Positions 33,360-44,100 of a stretch of 64,000 nt of DNA are shown here, in pieces. The stretch is from Parapedobacter sp964498395. GTDB lineage: Bacteria; Bacteroidota; Bacteroidia; Sphingobacteriales; Sphingobacteriaceae. The stretch covers positions 247,305 to 311,304 of the forward strand of contig CAZCHE010000006.1 in the NCBI GenBank assembly GCA_964498395.1, in the 5' to 3' direction. Below the pieces are notes generated by a model that was given only the letters and a program-made list of their open reading frames with translations, was not told the origin of the DNA and did no database searches. The translations under genes and the position numbers were made by a program. The stretch's first letter is position 1. Each line of letters starts with the position of its first letter.

Positions 33360-34607
33360 CTATTCGTACCGGAGCGCTTCCACCGGGTCCAGTCGAGATG
33401 CCTTGGAGGCGGGGTAATACCCAGAGACCATCCCGACGCCGACGCAGACAACTACACCAAGGATAATCCAATTCCAAGGGATGATGAAGCTGGCACCCAT
33501 AATGACAGCTAGGATATTGCCGATTAATATCCCAAGAAAGATGCCTGCAAATCCACCCATCAAGCAAATGACAATGGCTTCGGTGAGAAATTGCCGACGG
33601 ATCACCGTAGGTGTGGCTCCGATCGCTTTGCGTATGCCGATTTCGCGGGTTCGTTCGGTAACGGAGACCAACATGATGTTCATGAGTCCGATGGAGGCGC
33701 CAATCAGCGTGATCAAGGCAATCACAACGGCTCCTAGTGTGACGTATGTGAGGCTCTCGATTAATATTTGGGCGACCGCGTCGCTCTTGGTGATTTCAAA
33801 ATTGGTTTCCTGCCCGACGCGTACACCACGGATATTGCGGAATAATGCCGTGGCTTCGCCGATGGCGGCATCGATTTGCTGCGGGTTGCCCGCCATCACG
33901 GTAATGGTGTAAGACGGGCGTCCGAATGCCATGACGGCTCGTGCCTTGAGCAATGGAATAATACACGTTCTATCCCCTCCGAATCCGCCGCTTGAACCCT
34001 TGTCCTCCAATACCCCGATGATGGTGTACCGAGCATTGCCAATGGTGATGTATTCGTTTAGTGGATCTTCTCCTTGTTTGAATAGGTTCTTGATGACTTC
34101 GGAACCCACGATGACTACATTACTTCCTTGTTCGATTTCTCGTTGCGAAAAATTACGGCCCAACGATACCTTGTACCCGGCGGTTTCGAGGTAATTTTCA
34201 TCGGCGCCCAGCACATTGATATTTGGGTTTGTTTCCTCACTCTTATACTTGGCTCTGGCGCCGGTTGACGCGTAGGTACTGACCGATACTAAGGCAGGGT
34301 AATCGAACCGATCCTTGAATGCTTTTGCTTGGTAATAGGAAATCTGTGGGAATTGCCGGGGCCGGGTGCCGCTACCGCCAATCTGTACATTAATACCCCT
34401 GTTGCGGATATTGAACGAGTTAGAGCCCATGGCAGAAAAGGAGTCGGTAAGGGAATTTTTGATGGCATCAATAGACGTGAGGATACCGACTAACGCGGTG
34501 ATACCGATGGCAATGATCAATGCTGTCAGAAATGTACGCAGTTTATTGCTGCTGATGGCTTGCAACGACAGCTTCACATTTTCTTTGTTGGACATTTTGA
34601 CAGACAT
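33360..34607 (-). CDS. MacB/FtsX-type ABC transporter permease without its ATPase
   Basis: A 415-residue permease: an N-terminal cytoplasmic helix and first membrane segment (LRTFLTALIIAIGITALVGI), a large periplasmic MacB_PCD domain (residues ~45-265), and three C-terminal membrane helices of the FtsX domain. The domain contains MNIMLVSVTERTREIGIRKA, the coupling-helix signature. Family members drive export or mechanotransmission across the periplasm with a separate ATPase. No ATP-binding gene is adjacent, so the partner lies elsewhere. It lies between the esterase and the kinase gene on one strand. ATG 34595 is an alternative start. Confidence 0.88.
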   Translation of the reverse strand: MSVKMSNKENVKLSLQAISSNKLRTFLTALIIAIGITALVGILTSIDAIKNSLTDSFSAMGSNSFNIRNRGINVQIGGSGTRPRQFPQISYYQAKAFKDRFDYPALVSVSTYASTGARAKYKSEETNPNINVLGADENYLETAGYKVSLGRNFSQREIEQGSNVVIVGSEVIKNLFKQGEDPLNEYITIGNARYTIIGVLEDKGSSGGFGGDRTCIIPLLKARAVMAFGRPSYTITVMAGNPQQIDAAIGEATALFRNIRGVRVGQETNFEITKSDAVAQILIESLTYVTLGAVVIALITLIGASIGLMNIMLVSVTERTREIGIRKAIGATPTVIRRQFLTEAIVICLMGGFAGIFLGILIGNILAVIMGASFIIPWNWIILGVVVCVGVGMVSGYYPASKASRLDPVEALRYE

Positions 34608-34668
34608 ACCGCGAACCGTTTTATAGACCTTTAGACCCTTTTGAACAACAACTGTTACATGGAGGGGT

Positions 34669-35457
34669 TTATTTCTTTATATGACCAAATAGCCAAGGGA
34701 GCAAATCCGGCTCGGCAAACGCGGCATCCCAACTGTTGTGGTTGGCTTCGGGATAAAAGGTGTACCGAGGTTTGGCCCCGAGCCTTATCAATTCCTCTAC
34801 AATGACTTTGGAATGGGTGGACGGCACGACATCGTCTAGCTCCCCGTGGAAAATCCACAGCGGCACGTGAGTGTACTTAACGGCATTAGCCGTATTATCT
34901 CCTCCGCAAATCGCAAATCCGGCAGCAAATAGTTTGGGTTTGCGCCGCAGGGCTTCGAAAGTACCCATTGCACCCATGGATAGCCCGCCGATATACACCC
35001 GCTGCTTATCCACGGCTTCCTTTTTCACCAGCCGATCTACCAGCTTCAAAAAAAGCCGCATGGCATCTGAAGGCTTTCCGCCGGTGCTGAAATGAAATTC
35101 ACGCTGCCCATTTACTTGCTGTGCATTTACATTACTCCAATAGGAATCTGACGGGCACTGTGGGAAAACGATGATGGCAGGGAATGTCGCCCGCACACTG
35201 TCTGACAGGAATAACGAAGAGCCGTGTACCAACTGTTTTTCGTTGTCATTGCCTCGCTCGCCAGCTCCATGTAAGAAAAACAAAATAGGATACGCCTGAT
35301 TAACATCATAATTTTCCGGATATAATATCCGGTAAGGCAGTGTATCTCCTCGGTGGACAATTTGCCCCGATTGGAATGCCGAAAGATGCTGTGCGGTTAA
35401 TGGAATAATTGTACACAAATACCCCATGATAATGAGTAGAACGTATCTGATAGCCAT
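34669..35457 (-). CDS. Secreted alpha/beta-hydrolase esterase (PHB depolymerase/prolyl-oligopeptidase-like)
   Basis: A 262-residue exported hydrolase. A signal peptide (to about AQ24) precedes the fold: YPILFFLHGAGERGNDNEKQ (oxyanion region), PAIIVFPQCP, and the nucleophile elbow YIGGLSMGAMGTFEALRR with its Ser. The acid Asp is in PLWIFHGELDDVVPSTHS and the His in YPEANHNSWDAAF. The domain matches the carboxylesterases often found near polysaccharide loci. It could remove acyl or feruloyl groups from glycans, but the substrate is not determined. It is the first gene of the leftward run into the ABC permease. Confidence 0.85.
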   Translation of the reverse strand: MAIRYVLLIIMGYLCTIIPLTAQHLSAFQSGQIVHRGDTLPYRILYPENYDVNQAYPILFFLHGAGERGNDNEKQLVHGSSLFLSDSVRATFPAIIVFPQCPSDSYWSNVNAQQVNGQREFHFSTGGKPSDAMRLFLKLVDRLVKKEAVDKQRVYIGGLSMGAMGTFEALRRKPKLFAAGFAICGGDNTANAVKYTHVPLWIFHGELDDVVPSTHSKVIVEELIRLGAKPRYTFYPEANHNSWDAAFAEPDLLPWLFGHIKK

Positions 35458-35558
35458 AGGTCAATTGATTTCTTCCAAGCTCTAGTTTCCCAAATGAACG
35501 TATAAAAATAGCACTTTATCTCATCCGCCCCAAAAATAGTTGTAAGATAACCATTCGT

Positions 35559-38339
35559 TTAGGCATTATCCGTCTGTTTCTTTTTAAAAGCGGACGGAGA
35601 AACGCCATATTTTCCTTTGAAAGCAGTGGAGAAATAGGCTGGTGATGAAAACCCACATTGGTATGCTACGATATTGACCGGGATATCCTGCGCCAGCAAT
35701 GATTTGGATTTTTTTAGGCGTTTTGCGATGATGAAATCGTTGATGCTATAATCCATCAGCGATTTGGCTTTGCGATATAATTGGATTCGGGATACGGACA
35801 GCCTGTCGCAAATCAGGTCAACATTGAGATTGTTGTTCCCGAGGTTTTCGTCTATTACGGCGTTTAGCTCATTGAGGAATTGTTTGTCGGTGATGGACAG
35901 CGCCGATTGGGGCTGCAAATCGACAGTGTCGCTACTGAAGTAATTCTGGAGCGACTTTCGGTTCGCGATGAGGTTGCGCACCATGACTAACAGGTGATCC
36001 ATCTTAAAGGGTTTGGTCATATACGCATCTGCCAAGGAATCCAGTCCGGCTAGTTTTTGCTCGTCCGAATCCCGGGCGGTCAGTAGAATGACCGGAATAT
36101 GCGCCGTGCGTACATCGGCCTTGAGCTTTCGGACCATTTCGGTACCCAATTCACCCGGCATCAAGACGTCTGAGATGATCAAGTCGGGAACTTGGCGATG
36201 CGCCTGTTCCAATCCCTCCCGGGCATTAGAAGCGGTACACACGGTGTAGTATCCGGATAGTTTTTTGGACAAAAAGTTGAGCAATCCTTCGTGATCATCA
36301 ATGATCAGGATGGTATATTCTCCAATCGGGAAGTCGGCGGGCAACCCATCGTCCTCCGCTTCGCAAGACTCGTGCTCCAGCACCGCAAGTATTTTGTCAA
36401 TCTCGAGTAACGCCTGTTCGCGCTCATCGATCTGCGTATAATCTTTTTCCTCCTCGCGGAAAACATGGTCTCCCAAGGGCAAATGGATGACGATCGTAGT
36501 GCCTATGTCGACTTGGCTCTCCACGTCGATGGTGCCGTGGTGCAATTCGATGATTTCTTTGCAGAGGGCAAGTCCGATTCCCGAGCCGTTGGCGTGGTGC
36601 CCACTGCGGTAGAAAGGGTCAAAGATATGGTCGATGTCATGTGGCGAAATTCCATATCCCTCATCGCAGAGTTGGATTTGGATATGCGCGGGTTTGTCTA
36701 CGGGAGATAGGATTTTCATCACGATGCCGGCTTTTTCGGGGGTAAATTTAAATGCATTGGATAAAAGGTTATACATCACCTTTTCCATCAAATCCCGATC
36801 AAACCACAATACGGCATCCTGTACGTGGTTTTCAAGGCGTAAGTTAATGTTTTTTTTTCTTGCCAACGGGCGAAAAGCTTGGACGATGTTATTGCAAAAA
36901 ACCAATAGATTTTGCTTTTGGGCCTTTACCACTACATTTTCATACCCTACTCGTCGCAAATCGATCAATTGAGACACCAAGTGCTCTAACGTTAGCGTAT
37001 TCTTCTTGATCAATGTCAGCGAACGAAGGGTTTCCTCAGACAGCCTGTTGTTCTTGATTAACTCTTCCAAAGGTACGAGCATCAGCGATAGTGGGGTCTT
37101 AAACTCGTGCGAGATATTGGTGAAGAAATTGATTTTGGCTTCGGTGGCTTCCTCCACCTGACGAGTCATGGCCATAATTTGCTCTTGCTGCCCAAGGATC
37201 TCGTTGTTTTGCGTTTCCAACGTCTTGTTTTTCTCCCAATTGGCCTTTAAGGAGTAAAAAGAGATGCCGGCAAATACGACCGCCAATACCAGGCTGACGA
37301 CGAGCACATGGAGAACACGTTGCTGATTGGAGAAAATCTTTTGTTGCGTGGCGTACAGGGCCTGCTGATGGTCGATGTCACGCTGTTGGCTGATAATCTT
37401 GTCGGTTTGCAACCGCATGAGTTCTACGTTGCTCGAGTCGACCACCAGGGTATTGAGGATATTGTCTCGCTGATAGGCATCACCAGTTAAGATCGCCATC
37501 GCTGTGCGTACGGATTCCTTCCCTCCAGTGGGATACAGCATGGATGCGTACAGGATATTTTCGGACACGAACTGCATCCCGTTGTTCTCTCCGGGAAGGG
37601 CATCCACACCCATGATTTTTACCGGATAAAACGGTGATTTTTCTGTAAGGGCTTGGTGAACACCTAGTGCCATTTGATCATTGTACGCAAATATTGCATC
37701 GGAAGAAAGGAGTTGATCCCGTCTTTCGCGGGCACCTTCTTTTGCTTTATCAATTAACCATTGCCCGTTGATTTTCTCGACGAGCTGTATTTCCGGATAG
37801 GCAGCAAGTGCCGTATGGAAGCCTTTCTGGCGTTCGATCGTTGCCGAAGAGCCGGGTAAGCCGGTGACTTCACTAATCCGTCCTTTGTATCGCAATTGGT
37901 TGGCAAGGTATTGGCCCGCCATATAGCCAATCTCATAATTGTCGGCTCCGACATAAGCATGATACAACCCTGAAGAGGTTTTGCGGTCGGTGACGACGAT
38001 CGGCGTACCGCTCCTGAAAATCTCATCAATGATGGGTGTGAGTGGTTCAGCTTCATTGGGCGATACGATGATGATGTCTGGTTCAAACGTTATCAATTCA
38101 TGGAGTTGGAGGATTTGTTTTTCGCTGCTGTTTTCCGCGTCGCGATAGATAAAGTCGACATTGGGATGGAATGAGAGTTCCCGTTTCATCTCTTCTAACA
38201 TGGTCTTTCGCCAAGCGTCATCGCCCACGCATTGAGAAAACGCAATGGTTAGCCGAGGCTTGTTGTCTTGCATATAGCAGGACTGCAAACCCAATACGAC
38301 CAACAAACAACACCAAACACCGATCTTGCAATATGTCAT
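35559..38339 (-). CDS. Hybrid two-component system regulator with sugar-binding sensor (fructan locus)
   Basis: A 926-residue one-protein signalling system. Order: signal/anchor (1-21), periplasmic-binding-protein domain (about 28-305, LacI/ribose-binding type), membrane helix (343-364), coiled coil and HisKA with His411 (FFTNISHEFKTPLSLML). An HATPase (to about 640, GSGIGLALCKEI), a receiver domain (ISDVLMPGELGTEM) and a C-terminal AraC helix-turn-helix (QCGFSSPAYFSTAFKGKYGV) follow. The same architecture, including a sugar-binding-protein sensor, occurs in the B. thetaiotaomicron fructan regulator BT1754, which senses fructose. Divergent from the transporter-kinase-SusCD-GH32 genes, it very probably activates them. 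Confidence 0.95.
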   Translation of the reverse strand: MTYCKIGVWCCLLVVLGLQSCYMQDNKPRLTIAFSQCVGDDAWRKTMLEEMKRELSFHPNVDFIYRDAENSSEKQILQLHELITFEPDIIIVSPNEAEPLTPIIDEIFRSGTPIVVTDRKTSSGLYHAYVGADNYEIGYMAGQYLANQLRYKGRISEVTGLPGSSATIERQKGFHTALAAYPEIQLVEKINGQWLIDKAKEGARERRDQLLSSDAIFAYNDQMALGVHQALTEKSPFYPVKIMGVDALPGENNGMQFVSENILYASMLYPTGGKESVRTAMAILTGDAYQRDNILNTLVVDSSNVELMRLQTDKIISQQRDIDHQQALYATQQKIFSNQQRVLHVLVVSLVLAVVFAGISFYSLKANWEKNKTLETQNNEILGQQEQIMAMTRQVEEATEAKINFFTNISHEFKTPLSLMLVPLEELIKNNRLSEETLRSLTLIKKNTLTLEHLVSQLIDLRRVGYENVVVKAQKQNLLVFCNNIVQAFRPLARKKNINLRLENHVQDAVLWFDRDLMEKVMYNLLSNAFKFTPEKAGIVMKILSPVDKPAHIQIQLCDEGYGISPHDIDHIFDPFYRSGHHANGSGIGLALCKEIIELHHGTIDVESQVDIGTTIVIHLPLGDHVFREEEKDYTQIDEREQALLEIDKILAVLEHESCEAEDDGLPADFPIGEYTILIIDDHEGLLNFLSKKLSGYYTVCTASNAREGLEQAHRQVPDLIISDVLMPGELGTEMVRKLKADVRTAHIPVILLTARDSDEQKLAGLDSLADAYMTKPFKMDHLLVMVRNLIANRKSLQNYFSSDTVDLQPQSALSITDKQFLNELNAVIDENLGNNNLNVDLICDRLSVSRIQLYRKAKSLMDYSINDFIIAKRLKKSKSLLAQDIPVNIVAYQCGFSSPAYFSTAFKGKYGVSPSAFKKKQTDNA

Positions 38340-38702
38340 GGTTTATAACGTTTTGGCGAATCAGCAAGCCCTCCGGATACGTCCGTGCGCGGTATCGAGA
38401 CTACGCCTTAAGATTTCGTCAGGTAAATTTAACGAAAAAAGAACCAAGGCTAAAAAAGGTTAACCTACGGGCCTTAAAAACAATCAAACAAATGTAATAA
38501 ATTTGAAATGTCGTGATACGATTTCTAAAGCAGACTCGTTCAAGGCTTAATAATCGGCTGATTTTCAGGCAATGATGTTTTGACACAAAAACGAATAAAA
38601 AAGAACGAAAATTTTACCCGGACATTGATTTCATACTTCAATTTTGTAATCGTTGAAATAACCAATTAAGACAACAAATTAAGTGCTATTTTTTCCTGAA
38701 TT
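38340..38702. promoter_or_regulatory. Divergent control region of the fructan locus
   Basis: A 363-base gene-free stretch between the leftward regulator and the rightward MFS gene. Opposed -7-like boxes sit almost end to end: TACATTTG on the minus strand (38496-38489) and TAAATTTG on the plus strand (38498-38505). They are 150 and about 200 bases from their genes. Further AT-rich sequence follows, with TATTTTTT at 38687-38694 close to the MFS start. No clear palindrome for the AraC-type domain was identified. Confidence 0.4.
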
Positions 38703-40031
38703 ATGACGAAAAACAACGTAACAGCGTGGTCATTTGTAGTAGCCCTTGGCGGGTTTTTATTCGGCTTTGACACAGCCGTTATCTCTGGAGCCGAAAAGGC
38801 TGTACAGGCTTATTGGAACCTATCTGAGGTCGCGCATGGCATTACGATGGCCGTCGCGCTATTGGGAACGGTCGTTGGAGCATTGATGGGGGCGTATCCA
38901 TCTGATAAGTTAGGGCGTAAGCGGACGCTGTTTATCATAGCCGCTTTATATTTCTTTTCCGCAATTGGCACCGCGTTAGCCTTTGATTGGCATGTATTTA
39001 TTGTTTTCCGGTTTTTCGGGGGCATTGGCGTAGGTGTGTCTTCGGTGACCGCGCCCATTTATATTTCGGAAATCGCCCCGCCCGAGCGGCGCGGTAAGCT
39101 CGTTGGTTTATTCCAGTTCAATGTGGTGTTGGGTATCCTCGTATCTTATCTTTCCAATTACTTGATTGGTCAGGGGGGCGAACATTCGTGGCGGTGGATG
39201 CTAGGGGTACAGGCGTTTCCCGCCGCCCTATTTTATGTGCTTATCCATTTCGTGCCCGAGAGTCCGCGCTGGCTGTTGCTTTACCGTCAAAACCGGGATG
39301 CGGCTATCCGCGTACTGCAACGTATTAACCCCAAAAACTACCTAAAGGATATGGAAGCGATTTTGGCATCGGTTCAAGTCGAGCGGACTCATGTGGTGGC
39401 GGAGTCACTGTTTAGCAAAAAATACCGTTTGCCGGTGATGTTGGCGATTCTTTTTGCCATTTTCAACCAAGTATCGGGGATCAATGCCATCATCTACTAT
39501 GCCCCCCGTGTATTTGAGATGGCGGGTTTAGGGGCACAGAGTTCGCTGTTGTCCACCGTGGGTATCGGGTTGGTCAATTTTACATTTACCCTGATTGCCA
39601 TCAATTTTATTGACAAAATAGGTCGCCGCAAACTGATGCTAATTGGTTCATTTGGCTTGATTGCCGCTTTGGGGTTGGTATCGTACTCGTTTTATTCTGC
39701 CGAACCCGATGGCGTTGCGGTCACCATTTACTTGATGGTGTACATCGCGTTTTTTGCGTTCTCACAAGGCGCAGTCATTTGGGTATTTATTTCGGAGATA
39801 TTCCCCAATGAGGTTAGGGCCAAAGGGCAGACCTTGGGCAGCTTGACCCACTGGGTAATGGCCGCGGTCATTACATTTTTCTTCCCGATGCTGGCTGAGC
39901 GCTTGGGCGGCGGGGATACGTTTTTGATTTTCGCAGGATTTATGGTGTTGCAGTTGCTGTTTGTGTGGAAGGTGATGCCTGAAACCAAAGGGAAATCATT
40001 GGAACAAATTGGTGGGAATATGATGCATTAA
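38703..40031 (+). CDS. MFS sugar porter (probable fructose importer)
   Basis: A 442-residue twelve-helix transporter with sugar-porter signatures: GGFLFGFDTAVISGAEKAVQ in helix 1, DKLGRKRTLF after helix 2, PESPRWLLLYR before the central loop, FNQVSGINAIIYYAPRVFEMAG in helix 7, DKIGRRKLM, and the terminal VMPETKGKSLEQI. It lies between the fructose-type sensor and the fructokinase gene. In the B. thetaiotaomicron fructan locus an MFS permease holds the same position (BT1758). Import of fructose across the inner membrane is therefore the likely role. Confidence 0.93.
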   Translation: MTKNNVTAWSFVVALGGFLFGFDTAVISGAEKAVQAYWNLSEVAHGITMAVALLGTVVGALMGAYPSDKLGRKRTLFIIAALYFFSAIGTALAFDWHVFIVFRFFGGIGVGVSSVTAPIYISEIAPPERRGKLVGLFQFNVVLGILVSYLSNYLIGQGGEHSWRWMLGVQAFPAALFYVLIHFVPESPRWLLLYRQNRDAAIRVLQRINPKNYLKDMEAILASVQVERTHVVAESLFSKKYRLPVMLAILFAIFNQVSGINAIIYYAPRVFEMAGLGAQSSLLSTVGIGLVNFTFTLIAINFIDKIGRRKLMLIGSFGLIAALGLVSYSFYSAEPDGVAVTIYLMVYIAFFAFSQGAVIWVFISEIFPNEVRAKGQTLGSLTHWVMAAVITFFFPMLAERLGGGDTFLIFAGFMVLQLLFVWKVMPETKGKSLEQIGGNMMH

Positions 40032-40071
40032 TTAAAGAAAACCAATTTTATTAACCATAAGGCTAAATAGG

Positions 40072-40995
40072 ATGAACGGGGAAAACAAAAAAGTAGTGTG
40101 CTTCGGGGAGGTCCTTTGGGATATGCTTCCCTCGGGCAAGAAACCCGGTGGGGCCCCAATGAATGTGGCTTATCACCTCAATCGCCTCGGTGTCCAAAGC
40201 ACGATCATCAGCCGTATCGGTGACGATGAGGCGGGGCGGGAATTGAGTAGCTTTTTGGAAAGCATTGGGCTGCCGACGGAAAACATCCAAATCGATGGCA
40301 AACACGAAACCAGCAAGGTGATGGCCAGTATCGGAGCTGACAATGAGGTTTCTTACGAAATCATAGCTCCAGTGGCATGGGATTTCATCCAATATGAGGA
40401 GCGCTTTTCAACACTCCTGCAAGCGGCTGACGTATTGGTGTACGGTAGCCTGGTCGCCCGGAACGAAGCCAGTCGGAATACGTTGCTCAGCCTGTTGGGA
40501 AAAGCACGTTACCGATTATTCGACGTCAATCTCCGGGCGCCCCATTATACGCCGGCTGTAATCGACCAATTGATGCAAACGGCCGATGCCATCAAACTGA
40601 ATATCCACGAGTTGGTAACGGTATCGGGTTGGCTGGGCAACCGATCGGGCAACGAATACACCGGTATTGGCCTGTTGCAGGATCACTACGGATTACAGGA
40701 GATTATCGTGACCAAAGGAGCGCAAGGGGCGTCCTATTATACACCCAATTCCAGGCATGATTATCCGGCGGTGTCCGTGGATGTCAAGGACACCGTAGGG
40801 AGCGGCGATTCATTTCTTGCAGCTTTCCTAGCACAAAAGTTGCGCGGTGAAAGCAGCGAGCATATGTTGGAGTTTGCAACGGCCCTAGGCGCTTATGTAA
40901 CCACGCAATCCGGTGCGTGCCCACCCTATTCCCGCACGGACCTCAATCGGTTTATGTGGGAGAAATACTTGGAGACCATACACTGGAAACAATAA
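40072..40995 (+). CDS. PfkB-family fructokinase
   Basis: A 307-residue ribokinase-fold sugar kinase. It has the N-terminal GGAPMNVAYHLNRLG motif and the C-terminal DTVGSGDSFLAAFLA motif with the catalytic Asp, plus FGEVLWDMLPSGKKPGGAP, typical of fructokinases. It would phosphorylate fructose brought in by the MFS porter encoded 40 bases upstream, giving fructose-6-phosphate for glycolysis. Fructose specificity is inferred from context. It is followed by a 191-base gap before the SusC gene. Confidence 0.92.
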   Translation: MNGENKKVVCFGEVLWDMLPSGKKPGGAPMNVAYHLNRLGVQSTIISRIGDDEAGRELSSFLESIGLPTENIQIDGKHETSKVMASIGADNEVSYEIIAPVAWDFIQYEERFSTLLQAADVLVYGSLVARNEASRNTLLSLLGKARYRLFDVNLRAPHYTPAVIDQLMQTADAIKLNIHELVTVSGWLGNRSGNEYTGIGLLQDHYGLQEIIVTKGAQGASYYTPNSRHDYPAVSVDVKDTVGSGDSFLAAFLAQKLRGESSEHMLEFATALGAYVTTQSGACPPYSRTDLNRFMWEKYLETIHWKQ

Positions 40996-41186
40996 ATAGC
41001 TAACCATACTACTTTAACCAATTTAAGATGATGAACCTGCAGATTATACAAAGACATCCACCCACGTAGCTTCGGGTGCATGGCATAGCCAACGTTACAT
41101 AAGTTAACAAGTTGCTGAAAATCAGTGAAGTAAATGAATTGTTTCATTTGCATTAGGGCTTTCTTTTCATTAAAAACCGACAAAAT
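40996..41186 (+). promoter_or_regulatory. Leader or promoter region of the susC-susD-GH32 genes
   Basis: This 191-base gap separates the fructokinase from SusC and probably carries a second promoter. A small hairpin (CACCC 41059-41063 with GGGTG 41074-41078) is visible. No exact TAnnTTTG was found, as is common for regulator-dependent promoters. No protein-coding frame on the plus strand is convincing. Confidence 0.35.
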
Positions 41187-44100
41187 ATGAAAATACTATT
41201 CACCATGTTCCTGTCTTTTGCGTTGTTTATCACGTCATTAAACGCACAGGAATCCCTGATTCAGGGAAAAGTAACCGATTATGACGGCAACCCGCTCGAA
41301 GGGGTTACCGTGACAGTTGTAGAAACGGACAGAAGCACTTCTACCGATGGAAGCGGTGTTTTTACCATTAGTGCCCAAACGGGCCAAACCCTCCGATTTA
41401 CGATGGTTGGTGCGCAGCCGGTCACGTTTGTTATCGGGCAGAGCAATGATCCGATTGAGGTACAGTTAGACGTCAACACGGCGCTGGAAGAAGTGGTTAT
41501 CACCGGTTATCAGATACAGCGTAAGAGCGATCTCACCGGATCGGTGGCGATTGTGGACATGAACGACTCGAAAGATATCCCATCAGGGAGTGTTTTGCAA
41601 AACATTCAAGGCAAAGTTCCGGGATTGTACATCCAATCCGATGGTGGTTCAAGCGGACGTGCGAGGACTGTCAGCATACGTGGGCAAAACACGCTTGGAA
41701 ATACCGCGCCCCTTTATGTGATTGACGGGGTACCAACGACTGACCCCAACATTTTCCAGTTTATGGATCCCAATACCATCGAATCCATGCAAGTTTTGAA
41801 AGACGCCTCTGCGGCATCTATCTACGGATCCCGGGCCTCAAACGGTGTTATTGTCGTAACGACAAAGCAGGGCACGAACAGGGTTAATGTGACCCTCAAT
41901 TCCAGTTTGACTGCAGCGCAAATCGGACGCCGGATCGATATGTTGAACACCGAAACTTATGGCCGGGCATTGTGGCAGGCATCGGTAAACGACGGTACAA
42001 ATCCTTCGGCACATTCCGCGCTATATTCATTTGAAGAAAGTGATCAGGGCGGAAGCCGGACACTAAGCCGAGTTACTCCGGTGCCGTTTATCAACGGGGA
42101 TCAAAACATACCCTCGGCCAATACGAACTGGCAGGACGAAGTGTTCCAAACGGGGATTGTGAGCAACACCAGCATTACCTTTGCTACCGGAAGCGAACGG
42201 AGTTCATCGCTTTTTTCCTTTGGCTACTTTAACAATTCCGGCACGGTGATCAACAACAAATACCACCGGTATACCGGACGGATCAACAATTCGGTGTCCT
42301 TGTTTTCAGGGATAGTCAAAATCGGCGAGAATTTCCAAATGACCAAGGCCCAGGAAAACCCCATGGGAGGAGACCAATATGGTTTGGCGGGTTGGCAGGG
42401 AAACGGCCGGGAACGCCTGCTTCCCGTGGGTTCCAATCCCATTCAATTGGCAACAACGATTTTGCCTATCCTGCCGGTACGAAAACTTGATGGAACATTT
42501 GCGGGACCGATCGGAAGCGGTTTTTCTGATCGTATGAACCCCGTTTTCTTGGCTGACCTGGATCGAGACGACACCAATTCGGACTTACAGACGTTCGGCA
42601 ACGCCTACATAGAGGTCAAACCATTAAGCAACCTGGTTTTTCGCTCAAGCTTTGGTGTTGATTACACTTACAACAATGATCGAAATCTGGAGCGCACATA
42701 TTCCCATGGTTTCATCAACCGTACCATTAACAACATGTCGATTGCCCAGCGCAATGTGTTTAACTGGACTTGGTCAAACACGGTAAACTACGCACTCACG
42801 CACCAAAAATCCCGACTGAACGTACTGGGAGGTATTGAAGCGATTAAAAATACCATCCGGTATTATCAATCCGTGAAACAAGGCTTTGCGATCGAAAGCG
42901 ATCCATATTTCCAACTTGGTGCGGGAACGGGTATCGCGACGAACGCCGGATTTAGCCTGAGCAACCAGTTGTTGTCCTATTTCGGAAAGGTCGATTATTC
43001 ATTTGACGACCGCTACCTGATTTCGGCTACGCTGCGCTATGACGGTTCTTCTAGGTTTGGCGAAAACAACAAATTCGGTACATTTCCAGCGGTTTCTGTA
43101 GGTTGGGTGATCAGCAATGAGTCGTTCCTTCGTGATAACGTGAACTGGTTATCAAATCTGAAGATCCGGGCCGGTGCAGGACGAACGGGTAATCAAGAGA
43201 TCGGCGATTACTCCCGCTTCCGGACGTTTGTAACGAATTATGGAACAGTCGAGTCAACGATAAGGGCTAATGGAACAGCCTATGACATTAACGGAGCAAA
43301 CACAGGCAATTTGCCTTCCGGATTTGTCGCCGTGCAGTCAGCTAACCCTGATCTGCGCTGGGAGACGACTTCTGAAATCAATGTGGGGTTGGACTTCGGT
43401 TTTCTCAACCAACGGTTGACGGGATCTTTTGACTACTTTACAAGGGAAACGGCAGACATCCTAGTGACACCCCCGACACCTGGAGCCATGGGTGATGGCG
43501 CCGCAAAAACGGTCAATGGAGCCACAATGAAGAACAAGGGTTTTGAATTTTTACTGAGCTACCAAGACCAAAAGGACGATTTTTCTTATGGCGTCACCGC
43601 GAACCTCACTCGTTTTAATGACCGGATTACCTATTTGCCCTCCTCTGTGGTACGTTCTTTCCCCGGCAATGTCGAAAAGGATATTCTCGGACGTTCGCGA
43701 TCATCGTTGTTTGGTTATGTCACCGATGGCATATTCCAATCCCAAGCCGAGGTGGACGCGCACGCAACGCAGCCAGGCAAAGGGGTGGGCAGGATACGAT
43801 ATGCAGACCTCAATAATGACGGGATCATCGATGCGCTAGACCAAGACTGGCTCGGAACCAGCCTTCCGGGATTGATCTATGGATTGAACTTCCAGGTTGG
43901 ATACAAATCGTTTACGTTGAGTCTCTTTATGCGTGGCGAGGCAGATGTCACCGTAAACGACGGCAGCAAGAACTTTACCGACTTTTTGGGTACGGCAGCG
44001 GGAGTTAACAAAGGAACGAGACTATTGGACGCGTGGACACCGGAAAACAACCAATCCAACATCCCTGCCCTTTCACTTGTCAATGTAAACAATGAACTCC

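Noticed and set aside
38171..38497. Plus-strand frame overlapping the start of the hybrid regulator and the control region
   Set aside because: Mostly antisense to the regulator's signal and sensor domain; very basic and without motif.
41040..41110. Considered as a riboswitch or small RNA upstream of susC
   Set aside because: Only a 5-base-pair hairpin is visible and no known aptamer pattern.
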